From Erysipelotrichaceae bacterium (GTDB lineage: Bacteria; Bacillota_I; Bacilli_A; Erysipelotrichales; Erysipelotrichaceae), in the NCBI GenBank assembly GCA_017404785.1, contig JAFRBQ010000002.1:116959-180958 (forward strand): a DNA stretch of 64,000 nucleotides, in the 5' to 3' direction. The notes beneath the pieces are model-generated. The model was not told the origin of the DNA, did no database searches, and saw only the letters and a program-made list of their open reading frames with translations. The position numbers and the translations under genes are program-made. Below, in pieces: positions 46,925 through 54,892 of this stretch (positions within the stretch are counted from its first letter, which is position 1; each line of letters begins with the position of its first letter).

Positions 46925-46948
46925 AAAGCCTTCGAAAGAAGGCTTTTT
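46925..46948 (+). terminator. Terminator of the DUF1836 operon
   Basis: AAAGCCTTC-GAAA-GAAGGCTTT with trailing T. The next -10 box begins seven bases later. Confidence 0.85.
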
Positions 46949-46954
46949 GAGTGC

Positions 46955-46960
46955 TATAAT
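46955..46960 (+). promoter_or_regulatory. Leaderless extended -10 promoter of the GNAT gene
   Basis: TGC-TATAAT then TCATTT and the ATG at 46967; no ribosome site. Confidence 0.68.
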
Positions 46961-46966
46961 TCATTT

Positions 46967-47440
46967 ATGTATTCTTTTTTCAATCGCCTGTTTAAAAAGA
47001 AGATCTATGAAGGTCAGATCGTCGATCTGAAGGAAAGATACCGCGTCAGTGAACAGGAAGCCTATGACGGAGTAGCTACCGTCTATTACGACATCATCAG
47101 ACACGCGGATCAGGTAAAGGTCGGAACGATCGATCTGAGGATGACGGTGGAAGGTGATATGTATTACTACGGTCACGTCGGATACAATGTCTTACCAGCA
47201 TACCGGGGCAATTCCTATGCCTATGAAGCCTGCAGAGTGCTTTTTGAGATCGCCCGTGGTGAATTCGGGATGGATGAGCTGATCATCACCTGTTCACCGG
47301 AAAACATTGCTTCCTATATGACCTTAAAAAGACTGAATGGTGAACTTCTGGAACTGGTCGAAGTTCCCCGCAACCACAAGCTTTATGCGACGGGAGAAAA
47401 GACGAAGTATATCTTCCGCTACAAGATCGATCTTAACTGA
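46967..47440 (+). CDS. GNAT family N-acetyltransferase
   Basis: 157-residue acetyl-CoA-dependent transferase of the GNAT fold. The acetyl-CoA loop region is VLPAYRGNSYAYEA (about residues 76-89), followed by the ITCSPENIASYMTLKRL motif typical of the C-terminal half. Substrate unknown. The start is set by the -10 box six bases upstream. It appears to be monocistronic. Confidence 0.8.
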   Translation: MYSFFNRLFKKKIYEGQIVDLKERYRVSEQEAYDGVATVYYDIIRHADQVKVGTIDLRMTVEGDMYYYGHVGYNVLPAYRGNSYAYEACRVLFEIARGEFGMDELIITCSPENIASYMTLKRLNGELLELVEVPRNHKLYATGEKTKYIFRYKIDLN

Positions 47441-47478
47441 TTGCGCTGAAGGAAGAATTGCTATATCATAACACTTGT

Positions 47479-48036
47479 ATGTTCGATGCGATATTGTTAG
47501 GTTTTGCCCTGGCGATGGATTCACTTACCGTTTCGATCGCCAACGGTCTAAGATACAGTAATTATGGAAGAAAACAGATGATCCTTTCTTCCTTTTCTTT
47601 CGGTCTGTTTCAGGGACTGATGCCGCTTCTGGGCTATCTTCTGTTTCTGCCTTTCATATCATATATCGAAAACATCGATCACTGGGTCGTACTTATCGTT
47701 CTGTCAATCTTGGGCATCAATATGATCAGGGAGGCTTTCGAGAAGAAAGAAGAGGAAAACAAAGGCGAGACCTTTACCTGGAAGATCCTACTGTTTGAAT
47801 CGATCGCGACTTCGATCGATGCCCTGAGCTCCTGTGTCCTGCTGCCGGAGATCAGTCTTAATCCGTATCTTAGCTGTCTGATCATCGTGATCGTCACTAC
47901 TGTCGTCTGCCTTTTCGGCCATCTGGCCGGAAAAAAGATCGGCCTGCTGCTGAAAGACAGAGCTCCGATCCTGGGCGGGATCATCCTGATCCTCTTAGGG
48001 ATCAAGACGGTCCTTGAACATCTGAATATCATTTAA
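47479..48036 (+). CDS. mntP: Manganese efflux pump MntP
   Basis: 185-residue six-helix membrane protein of the MntP family, exporting Mn2+. The first repeat motif is GFALAMDSLTVSIANG and the second ATSIDALSSC, each with the conserved Asp in the helix. The ATG at 47479 is chosen because family members begin just before this motif; an in-frame start at 47458 would add seven unusual residues. A weak CATAAC/TATCAT -10 lies just upstream, so a very short leader is likely. No yybP-ykoY-type leader is seen. Confidence 0.88.
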   Translation: MFDAILLGFALAMDSLTVSIANGLRYSNYGRKQMILSSFSFGLFQGLMPLLGYLLFLPFISYIENIDHWVVLIVLSILGINMIREAFEKKEEENKGETFTWKILLFESIATSIDALSSCVLLPEISLNPYLSCLIIVIVTTVVCLFGHLAGKKIGLLLKDRAPILGGIILILLGIKTVLEHLNII

Positions 48037-48060
48037 AAAGCGCTCCTAACCGAGCGCTTT
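48035..48060 (-). terminator. Terminator after the minus-strand membrane protein gene
   Basis: AAAGCGCTC/GAGCGCTTT with a six-base loop. The T-tract is on the minus strand; it may also act weakly for mntP. Confidence 0.75.
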
Positions 48061-48708
48061 GCCGTTATATAGTATCTCGTACACCGGTCCGTCAGCCAGC
48101 TTCTTTTTTATGAACGGCTTGAGGACGATCAGGATGACGATCAGTCCGAGGACGAATTTGGAGATGTTCCTGTATAATGTGTAGTCTTTCCAGAACTTCG
48201 GTACGACGTAATCGCACGCCGACATGAACAGACTGCCGATGATCACGATCAGGAAGGTCTTCTTGTTGAAGATCTTGGACCATGGCAGATCAGGGAAGAG
48301 GATCTTGATACAGATCCCAATCACTGCAAACAAGATCAGCGTCTGAAGCAGGAAACCCAGGATGATATGGGCGAACGGAGCGATCAGCGTCTTGAAGGCC
48401 AGTTCAGCCAGGGCGATGATGACTGTACCTAAGGCCCAGAGCGGGACCAGGAAACAGATCCTGACCTTGACCGGGATGCGGTAGATCATCTTCTTCAGTT
48501 TCTCCTTGAAGGAATCGACTCTCTCATTTTCTTCCAGGTTGTCTTCCGAATAGTCTTCGATACTTTCGATCACGGCTTTAGGTGTCTTGGGATATTCCTG
48601 TTTAAGTTCCTGAGCCGAATCAAAAAGTCCTCCGAGTATCACGGAAACTGAGGCGAGTCCGGCCATAATCCCTAAGCCGATCTTTTTTCCGGTTTTGTTT
48701 TCTTTCAC
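48046..48708 (-). CDS. Membrane protein of unknown function
   Basis: 220-residue protein with an N-terminal hydrophobic helix (about 9-27), a charged soluble stretch rich in Glu (about 30-75) and four further hydrophobic segments up to about residue 208. No family recognised. The start is GTG at 48706-48708, exactly six bases after TATAAT, with no ribosome site. Divergent from the 83-residue protein gene; the two -10 boxes overlap. Confidence 0.62.
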   Translation of the reverse strand: MKENKTGKKIGLGIMAGLASVSVILGGLFDSAQELKQEYPKTPKAVIESIEDYSEDNLEENERVDSFKEKLKKMIYRIPVKVRICFLVPLWALGTVIIALAELAFKTLIAPFAHIILGFLLQTLILFAVIGICIKILFPDLPWSKIFNKKTFLIVIIGSLFMSACDYVVPKFWKDYTLYRNISKFVLGLIVILIVLKPFIKKKLADGPVYEILYNGKALG

Positions 48709-48714
48709 ATATTA

Positions 48715-48722
48715 ATTATAAT
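48715..48722. promoter_or_regulatory. Overlapping divergent -10 boxes
   Basis: TATAAT on the minus strand (48715-48720, six bases from the GTG at 48708) and TATAAT on the plus strand (48717-48722) share four bases, so polymerase cannot occupy both. Confidence 0.6.
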
Positions 48723-48745
48723 ATATTCGTAATTCAAGGATAAAT

Positions 48746-48997
48746 ATGTTAAAACTGCACGATATCGCAGAAGCCGTATCTTATCTGAATGAAGGTGATG
48801 TCATTACTTCCAATGGAAAAGATCAGTTTGTGCTTAAAAATGAGAAGATCTGTGTCTATAATGAGGGAACGCGTTTCTTTCTGGAACCTGAAGACTTTGT
48901 ACAGCTGTATAAGAAAAGCACTTTCTATCTGTATGAAGAAAGTGCCGAGATCGATGAAACAAAGGATGAAGCCTATTACCGGTATTACCGCAAGTAA
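48746..48997 (+). CDS. Small conserved-looking hypothetical protein
   Basis: 83-residue acidic soluble protein with many aromatic residues; no family recognised. AAGGA precedes the ATG by five bases, and a -10 box lies 24 bases upstream, so it has a normal leader. Weak terminator-like structure (AAGCCT...AGGCTTTTTT) follows. Confidence 0.6.
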   Translation: MLKLHDIAEAVSYLNEGDVITSNGKDQFVLKNEKICVYNEGTRFFLEPEDFVQLYKKSTFYLYEESAEIDETKDEAYYRYYRK

Positions 48998-49008
48998 AGG
49001 CTTTTTTA
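48969..49008 (+). terminator. Possible terminator after the 83-residue gene
   Basis: AAGCCT pairs with AGGCTT across an inner small hairpin, followed by a T-run. The stem is short and the call uncertain. Confidence 0.4.
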
Positions 49009-49569
49009 TTTTTTCTTAAAGAACATGCCCAGAGCCGTTCCGGAAATGCCGCCGATGATATGGGTGATCTGAGAGATATTGTCGGAAGAAGTGACACCGG
49101 AATATATCTCCTGTCCGAGCCACAGGATGGCGACCAGGATCAGGGTGATCGGAATGCCGTGCTCCTTGCCGGTGATCGAAGCCAGCAGGATGAAAGCAAA
49201 GACGACACCGCTTGCGCCCAGAAGCATGACATTAGGCTGTAAGAGATTGTGGACCATACCGGTGACTAAAGCGGTAGCAATGATGACCGTCAACAGTCTA
49301 TCATGGTATTTCTCTTCCAGGATCGGTCCCAGCAGCAGTATATAAAGCATGTTGGAGACCAGGTGGTTTATATTGGCATGGCCGAAGATATGGCAGACGA
49401 GTCTGATATAGGCCAGGGGGTCGAGAAACGAGCTTCCATAGGTCGAAAAGATCAGGACCGTGGACCTTCCGCCGGTCAGATAATCGAGAGCCAGTGCCAG
49501 GATACAGATGCACGCAAAGGCGATCGTGATCGGGGCATTTATATAGATGCGGATCTGCTTTTTACTCAT
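49006..49569 (-). CDS. Rhomboid family intramembrane serine protease
   Basis: 187-residue six-helix protein. The family motifs are FGHANINHLVSNM (loop 1/helix 2), GASGVVFAF with the catalytic Ser, and ITHIIGGISG with the catalytic His. It cleaves within membrane segments; substrates are unknown. The ATG at 49569 is preferred to an in-frame start at 49587 because TGC-AATAAT ends six bases before it. Divergent from the patatin gene. Confidence 0.88.
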   Translation of the reverse strand: MSKKQIRIYINAPITIAFACICILALALDYLTGGRSTVLIFSTYGSSFLDPLAYIRLVCHIFGHANINHLVSNMLYILLLGPILEEKYHDRLLTVIIATALVTGMVHNLLQPNVMLLGASGVVFAFILLASITGKEHGIPITLILVAILWLGQEIYSGVTSSDNISQITHIIGGISGTALGMFFKKK

Positions 49570-49575
49570 GTTTAT

Positions 49576-49608
49576 ATTATTGCACAAAAAGAGGGTAAAG
49601 CATAAAAT
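49576..49608. promoter_or_regulatory. Divergent leaderless promoters (rhomboid and patatin genes)
   Basis: Minus-strand TGC-AATAAT at 49576-49581, six bases from the rhomboid ATG; plus-strand TAAAAT at 49603-49608, six bases from the patatin ATG at 49615. Confidence 0.6.
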
Positions 49609-49614
49609 TAAGAC

Positions 49615-50469
49615 ATGAGCAGATTGAAGACATCACTGGTCCTGGAAGGCGGAGGAATGCGCGGTGCCTATACCGCCGGATCACTCACCTGGCTTATCGA
49701 CCATGATATAGAATTTGACAATGCATATGGCATCTCTACCGGTGCCGTTCATCTTGTGAATTTCCTGCTTAAAAACAAGAAAGATCTTTTTGATTTTTCG
49801 ACCGATGCGATCGCCGATAAGAGAGCCATCGGTATCAGAGCGATCCTGCGCTGCGGAAGGATCGTCGACTACGATTTCGTTTTCGATGAACTGATGGTCG
49901 CCCAGCGCGGTTTCGACATGAGCGGTCTCAAGGATATCACAACTGATGGCTACGTCGGTCTTTATGAACTGGATAAAGGCCTGACGGTCTACTATCCGGT
50001 AAAAGAGATGAATCTTGATGAACTCAAGGCTTCCACATCTTTGCCGATCATCGGCAAGATCGTCAATGACAACGGCAAGGAGATCCTTGACGGAGGCATC
50101 ACCGATATGATCCCGATCAGAAAGTCCGTCGAGGACGGCTGCAACAGGCATCTGATCATCACGACCAAACCGGGCAACTATGTGCGCAAGCCGGCCAAAC
50201 CGGCGATTGTTAAACTGATGAAGATGACCTATCCGCAATGTGACAGGATCTCTCATGACTATGAGGTGAGACATCTCAATTATCAGGATCAGATCAGCAT
50301 GATCAAAGATCTTGAAGATAAGGGAGAAGCGGTCTATTCCTATCCGTCAAAGGAATCGAAAGTGACGAGGCTCGGCGGTTCCAAAGAAGAACTTTCAGAG
50401 CTTTTCAATCTTGGTTATGAAGACATGGAGATGCGTAAGGATGCGATCTTCAGGTTGCTTGGTGTTTAA
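49615..50469 (+). CDS. Patatin-like phospholipase
   Basis: 284-residue Ser/Asp-dyad lipid hydrolase of the RssA/patatin group. The oxyanion loop is LEGGGMRGAYTAG (about 9-21), the nucleophile elbow GISTG (about 40-44), and the catalytic Asp lies in ILDGGITDMIP. No signal peptide, so it is probably cytosolic or membrane-associated. The acyl substrate is unknown. The following lipoprotein gene starts inside its last codons. Confidence 0.88.
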   Translation: MSRLKTSLVLEGGGMRGAYTAGSLTWLIDHDIEFDNAYGISTGAVHLVNFLLKNKKDLFDFSTDAIADKRAIGIRAILRCGRIVDYDFVFDELMVAQRGFDMSGLKDITTDGYVGLYELDKGLTVYYPVKEMNLDELKASTSLPIIGKIVNDNGKEILDGGITDMIPIRKSVEDGCNRHLIITTKPGNYVRKPAKPAIVKLMKMTYPQCDRISHDYEVRHLNYQDQISMIKDLEDKGEAVYSYPSKESKVTRLGGSKEELSELFNLGYEDMEMRKDAIFRLLGV

Positions 50470-51712
50470 GAAGATCATGCTTGTCCTGCTTCTTTTTCTG
50501 ACTTCCTGTACGAAGAAGGAAGAAGAACCAGTGATCACAAAAGAAGAGTACATCGATCCTGCAAAGGATATTTTTATTTTTGATCAGATCGATGGAAACC
50601 TTGCCTCAAGGATCAAGGATGCCAACGCCGGTAAAGATTTCAAGAACTATCAGTTCATGATGCTGTATAAGGATATCTATGACGGTGTACTGGAAGATAT
50701 AAATGGCAATAAGTTCAGATTAAGCGATTATGATCAGGTGATCCTGGAGATCGTTTCAGTCGAGTGTTCACACTGCCGCAGGCAGCTGGGGATGCTGGAA
50801 GCGTTCATGGCTGAAAACAAGGTGCCGTTCGTTCAGTATTTCAATGTCGGCACAAAAGATGAGATAGTGGAACTCTATGAAGAGGAAGGTATGACGATAC
50901 CGGATGATATCATCGTCGTCGCTCACGATGACGGACTGAATGATTATCTGAAGAAGACATTACAGATCAAGACTTATCCGACGACGATCACCTTTAAAGA
51001 TGATAAAGTAACATTCGCAGCGGAAGGGGAGATCGATCTCAGGGCATTCCGCAGGATCCTGAACATCGGTTTCACTGAGCTGATCAGCGAAGATGATCTG
51101 AAGGATGAGAACGGTGTTCTTTATACCGAACTCAGCCGCAGTATCGATGAGGTCAGAAATGATCTCTCGGATGAAAATCTTAAGAAACTGAAAGCCTTGG
51201 ATAATGACGATTATTCGGAAGAGCTGACGCTGAAACTGATGGGAAAGAAACTGGATTTTAATACCTTCAGCAATCCTCACAGCGAACTGTACCGAAATGA
51301 TATCGGTGATTTCAGCGCCTATGAGGATGAGAGACTGGTACTCATCTATACATATCTCAAGGACAGTACGGAAACAGAAAAAGTAAGATTCATCAATGAA
51401 CTCATGGATGAAAACAGTGATGTCAGATATATCGTCGTGCTGATCGAGGGTATGGATTCTTCATCAGCTGCATTAAACGGCATGTCTCAATCATTCAACT
51501 GTCCGGTCGTATCGGTCTTAGGTTATATGCCTGATAACTTCTTCGGTTTCGGGATCATCGCTTATCCGACGGCGGTCTTTGTGGATAAAGGCACCTTCAC
51601 CGGAGCTTATTCCAATATCGAAAGTCCGGAGAAATTTAAAACAGCTCTGGAGCTGTTTCTGTCGGATGAATGTATAGCGTATAAACGCAACAATCAGATA
51701 TCGAAAGGATAA
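50462..51712 (+). CDS. Thioredoxin-like lipoprotein
   Basis: 416-residue lipoprotein with signal peptide ending FLTSC (C16) and a basic KK after it. Residues about 85-205 are thioredoxin-like, with VECSHCRRQL (CxxC) and TYPTTITF as the cis-proline region. Residues about 295-400 look like a second thioredoxin fold without CxxC (IAYPTAVFVDKG). GTG at 50462 is taken as start because it gives the full basic-hydrophobic signal; ATG at 50477 is possible. It overlaps the patatin gene by 8 bases and the convergent RluA gene by 19. Confidence 0.75.
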   Translation: MFKKIMLVLLLFLTSCTKKEEEPVITKEEYIDPAKDIFIFDQIDGNLASRIKDANAGKDFKNYQFMMLYKDIYDGVLEDINGNKFRLSDYDQVILEIVSVECSHCRRQLGMLEAFMAENKVPFVQYFNVGTKDEIVELYEEEGMTIPDDIIVVAHDDGLNDYLKKTLQIKTYPTTITFKDDKVTFAAEGEIDLRAFRRILNIGFTELISEDDLKDENGVLYTELSRSIDEVRNDLSDENLKKLKALDNDDYSEELTLKLMGKKLDFNTFSNPHSELYRNDIGDFSAYEDERLVLIYTYLKDSTETEKVRFINELMDENSDVRYIVVLIEGMDSSSAALNGMSQSFNCPVVSVLGYMPDNFFGFGIIAYPTAVFVDKGTFTGAYSNIESPEKFKTALELFLSDECIAYKRNNQISKG

Positions 51713-52335
51713 CGGTCAGTGACGCTGGTGAAGCTCATCACTTCATCAGTGGTGGGGTGTCTGAATTCGATCTTGTGTGACCATAGAGCGATCTGCTGGC
51801 CGGCGATCGCTTTTTTGTTGTAGCGCTGATCGCCCCACAGAGGATGATTGCGGGAAGCGAACTGGACTCTGATCTGATGGGATCGGCCCGTCTTGAGATC
51901 GACCTTTACCAGAGCCAGACCATCTTTTCTTCTTAATACTTCATAGTCAAGGATGGCAGTTTTTCCCTGCGGATCGACTTTAACGGTATTGTTTCTGTGA
52001 TCTTTGAGCAACCGGTCTTCAAAATGACCTCTGTCTTCCAGATCACTATCTTCGACTACGGCGAGATATTCTTTATGAAAAGTGTGATCCTGGATCTGCT
52101 TGCTGAGACGTGAAGCGGCTTTGGAGGTCCTGGCAAAAACACAGACGCCGCCTACCGGTCTGTCGAGCCGATGGACCAGTCCCAGATAGACTGCTCCCGG
52201 TTTATTGTATTTTTCTTTGATATATGCTTTGGCCATGGTCAGAAGATCTTCGTCTTTTGAACTGTCTTCCTGCATGGGAACGTTTGCCGGTTTTTCGATC
52301 ACCAGCAGATGATTGTCTTCGTAGAGGACTTTCAT
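51694..52335 (-). CDS. RluA-family pseudouridine synthase
   Basis: 213-residue RNA pseudouridine synthase with the catalytic motif GLVHRLDRPVGGV (Asp nucleophile) and RSHQIRVQFA (motif III). It lacks the N-terminal S4 domain, like the short RluA-type enzymes. The RNA target is unknown. The ATG at 52335 overlaps the stop of the upstream methyltransferase (ATGA), so both RNA-modification genes are co-translated; the in-frame start at 52362 is rejected. Confidence 0.88.
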   Translation of the reverse strand: MKVLYEDNHLLVIEKPANVPMQEDSSKDEDLLTMAKAYIKEKYNKPGAVYLGLVHRLDRPVGGVCVFARTSKAASRLSKQIQDHTFHKEYLAVVEDSDLEDRGHFEDRLLKDHRNNTVKVDPQGKTAILDYEVLRRKDGLALVKVDLKTGRSHQIRVQFASRNHPLWGDQRYNKKAIAGQQIALWSHKIEFRHPTTDEVMSFTSVTDRYPFDI

Positions 52336-53195
52336 CTGTACCACCTGGTCGTCTGTCCGCAAGGCAGGACATAGTCACTGTCTTTCATACTGATGCCGAT
52401 CTCATCGGCAATGATCTTTCCTTCAAGTTTTCTTTCTTCCGTGTGCCTTTTCATCAGATTGTACATGACGGTCGGTGAATAGCCGGTCGTGTAGGTATTG
52501 ATGATGAAAAACAGCGGCTTATCACTGAGAAGATCCAGACAGTTGCAGATGAGCGGATTGATCTTGTCTTCAAAACGGAAGAGTTCATTGTCCGGCCCCC
52601 GGCCGTATGATGGCGGATCCATGATGATGCCGTCATATCGCCGGCCCCGGCGTATCTCACGGCTCGTAAATTTCAGGGCATCATCGACGATGAAACGGAT
52701 CGTCTTATCCTGCAGCTTTGAAAGATTCATGTTTTCTTTAGCCCATTCATTGATGCCTTTTGAAGCATCCAGATGGACCGTCTCTTCAGCTCCTGCTGCG
52801 GCCGCAACCATCGTGGCTGCACCGGTATAGGCAAAAAGATTCAGGATCTTCGGCCTGTCTGCTGCCTGAATGCGCTCATAGATGAAATCCCAGTTGGCTG
52901 CCTGTTCCGGAAAGAGTCCGGTGTGCTTGAAACCGGTCGGTGAGACCTTGAAAACAAGCTCACGGTAATTGACGTTCCAGGATTCGGGGAAGCGGTTTTT
53001 ATACTCCCAGGAGCCGCCGCCGGAATGGGAACGGTGATAGACTGCATCGGCCTTTTCCCACAGTTCAGGCTTTGTTTTAGGCCAGATCGCCATAGGATCT
53101 GGACGTCTCAGGATGACGCCTTTCCAGTTTTCCAGCTTTTCTTTGTCACCGGCATCCAGAAGGGTATAATCTTTGAAACTTTCGCTGGTAATCAT
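52332..53195 (-). CDS. SAM-dependent methyltransferase of the RlmI/RlmK type (COG1092)
   Basis: 287-residue class I methyltransferase related to the 23S rRNA m5C1962 / m7G2069 enzymes. Features are KVSPTGFKHTGLFPEQAANW, the SAM motif ILNLFAYTGAATMVAA and motif IV IMDPPSYGRG. No PUA domain is visible, so it is the short form. TGT-TAAAAT lies six bases upstream of the ATG with no ribosome site. Co-transcribed with the RluA-type gene, suggesting a shared role in RNA modification. Confidence 0.85.
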   Translation of the reverse strand: MITSESFKDYTLLDAGDKEKLENWKGVILRRPDPMAIWPKTKPELWEKADAVYHRSHSGGGSWEYKNRFPESWNVNYRELVFKVSPTGFKHTGLFPEQAANWDFIYERIQAADRPKILNLFAYTGAATMVAAAAGAEETVHLDASKGINEWAKENMNLSKLQDKTIRFIVDDALKFTSREIRRGRRYDGIIMDPPSYGRGPDNELFRFEDKINPLICNCLDLLSDKPLFFIINTYTTGYSPTVMYNLMKRHTEERKLEGKIIADEIGISMKDSDYVLPCGQTTRWYR

Positions 53196-53201
53196 ACCTA
53201 A

Positions 53202-53226
53202 ATTTTAACATGCGTTGTAGTAAAAT
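53202..53226. promoter_or_regulatory. Back-to-back leaderless promoters (methyltransferase and Nudix genes)
   Basis: Minus-strand TGT-TAAAAT at 53202-53207, six bases from the ATG at 53195; plus-strand TAAAAT at 53221-53226, six bases from the GTG at 53233. The gap between the two starts is 37 bases. Confidence 0.65.
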
Positions 53227-53232
53227 ATATAT

Positions 53233-53805
53233 GTGAATGTGTACGAGGAGATAAAGGCATATACGCCATATAATGTACAGGAGGAAAAGGACAGAAAGAC
53301 CATTCTGGCGTTTCTGGAAAAATATCCTGATGCCTTTGAGCGCAGCAATGAACTGGCACATATGACTTCATCTGCCTGGGTGACCAACAGGGACCATGAC
53401 AGGATCCTGATGGCTTATCATAACATCTATGATTCCTGGTCCTGGCTGGGCGGTCACTGTGACGGAAACACAAACTGCCTGGAAGTGGCCATCAAGGAAG
53501 TAAAGGAAGAAGCAGGCATCAGTTCCGTCGTTGCTTTAAGTGACAAGATCTTCTCGCTGGAAGTATTGAGCGTCAATGCCCATATGAAAAGAGGAAACTA
53601 TGTACCGACCCATCTGCATCTCAATGTGACTTATCTTCTGGAAGCAGATGATCATGAACAGGTGAGGGTCAAGGACGATGAAAACAGCGGTGTAGCCTGG
53701 TTTGAAATGGATGAAGCAGTTGAGAGATCAAATGAAAAATGGTTCAGAGATAATATCTACAGCAAGTTGAATGAGAAGTTGAGGAGACAGTATGAAAACA
53801 ATTAA
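53233..53805 (+). CDS. Nudix hydrolase
   Basis: 190-residue pyrophosphohydrolase. The Nudix box is recognisable as GHCDGN...EVAIKEVKEEAGI, keeping the KEVKEEAGI core in the REUxEExGU position; the box's first Glu position appears as Thr. Substrate unknown. The start is GTG, because the ATG two bases earlier runs into a stop and the -10 box is six bases upstream of the GTG. It overlaps the AAA-CYTH gene by 14 bases. Confidence 0.83.
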   Translation: MNVYEEIKAYTPYNVQEEKDRKTILAFLEKYPDAFERSNELAHMTSSAWVTNRDHDRILMAYHNIYDSWSWLGGHCDGNTNCLEVAIKEVKEEAGISSVVALSDKIFSLEVLSVNAHMKRGNYVPTHLHLNVTYLLEADDHEQVRVKDDENSGVAWFEMDEAVERSNEKWFRDNIYSKLNEKLRRQYENN

Positions 53806-54892
53806 GCGAATCGTATTGACAGGAGGACCGTGTTCAGGAAAGACGACTTTCACCTCCAGAGCCAGACAGGTCTTTGTGGAAAGAGGCTATCGGGTCATCA
53901 TCGACAACGAGTCGGCGACCGATCTGATCACCGGCGGTATCTCCCCGGCGACCATGGGCATGTATGAATTCCAGAAATACTGTGTCGCTCTGCAGCTCAA
54001 GAAAGAAGAACTGTGCTATCAGGCTGCTCAGGAGATCGAGGGTGACAAGGTCCTGATTTTCATCGACAGAGGTATCTTTGATGATATGGCCTATGTCGGC
54101 GAAGACAGTTTCCGGCAGATCCTGAAGGGTTTTGATATGAAGCTTGAAGAACTGAACGACCGCTATGATATGGTCGTACATCTGGTGACTTCCGCCAAGG
54201 GCAAGGAAGAGGCCTATACGCTGGCAAACAATGCTGCCCGCTATGAGACGATCGATCAGGCCAGAGAGATGGATGATATGGCTTTGCGCGCTTGGGACAG
54301 CCATCCTAACAGGGTGATCATCGGCAATGAGAACGAGTTTGAAGTCAAGATGATCAAGGCCATCCAGACCGTCTTTGAATTCCTGGGTGAAGGTACACCG
54401 GTCGAGAAGTTCAACAAGTATCTGATCGAAGTAGATGATGAAGTGCTGGCCAAGTTTGCACAGGAAGCCAACTACTCGACTTCTCATATCGTTCAGCATT
54501 ATCTGCGTTCCGAGAACGGCTATGAGAGAAGAGTCAGGAGCCGTCAGAGCGATGATACGGTCATGTATACCTATTCTGAGGCCAACTATCTCAATACCAA
54601 TGAGCGAATCAAGACCGACAGCGTCATCACGGAAAGACAGTACAAGGATTATCTGCATCAGGCTGATAAGGATCTCAACGTACTGGACAAGATGCGTTAT
54701 TCCTTCATCGATGATGATCTTTTCTATAAACTGGATGTCTTCAATTTCGATACCACGAAGGGCATCCTTTCGATCGATGTTCCGTCTGACGGCAGACCGA
54801 TCCGCATTCCTGATTATGTAAAGGTGATCAAGGATGTTACCGGAGACATCAACTACAAGAACTACTATCTGGCTAAATCACAGAAATATTAA
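53792..54892 (+). CDS. P-loop ATPase/GTPase fused to a CYTH-like domain
   Basis: 366-residue two-domain protein. Residues 1-195 are a P-loop NTPase of the NadR/AAA_28 type with Walker A TGGPCSGKTT (about 10-19) and a DRGIFDD segment. Residues 215-350 resemble a CYTH (triphosphate tunnel) domain with alternating charged strands: YERRVRSRQ, YTYSEANY, RIKTDSVITERQY, KMRYSF and YKLDVF. The layout matches the TTD14-type proteins known from animals and bacteria; the bacterial substrate is unknown. GAGGAG lies five bases before the ATG. pcrA starts directly after its stop. Confidence 0.72.
   Translation: MKTIKRIVLTGGPCSGKTTFTSRARQVFVERGYRVIIDNESATDLITGGISPATMGMYEFQKYCVALQLKKEELCYQAAQEIEGDKVLIFIDRGIFDDMAYVGEDSFRQILKGFDMKLEELNDRYDMVVHLVTSAKGKEEAYTLANNAARYETIDQAREMDDMALRAWDSHPNRVIIGNENEFEVKMIKAIQTVFEFLGEGTPVEKFNKYLIEVDDEVLAKFAQEANYSTSHIVQHYLRSENGYERRVRSRQSDDTVMYTYSEANYLNTNERIKTDSVITERQYKDYLHQADKDLNVLDKMRYSFIDDDLFYKLDVFNFDTTKGILSIDVPSDGRPIRIPDYVKVIKDVTGDINYKNYYLAKSQKY

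Noticed and set aside
47458..47478. Upstream start for mntP
   Set aside because: Would add seven residues before the family N-terminus and no ribosome site lies before it.
53834..54658. 274-codon open frame on the minus strand inside the AAA-CYTH gene
   Set aside because: Fully antisense to a gene with clear motifs; composition reflects reverse complement of common codons; no promoter or ribosome site.
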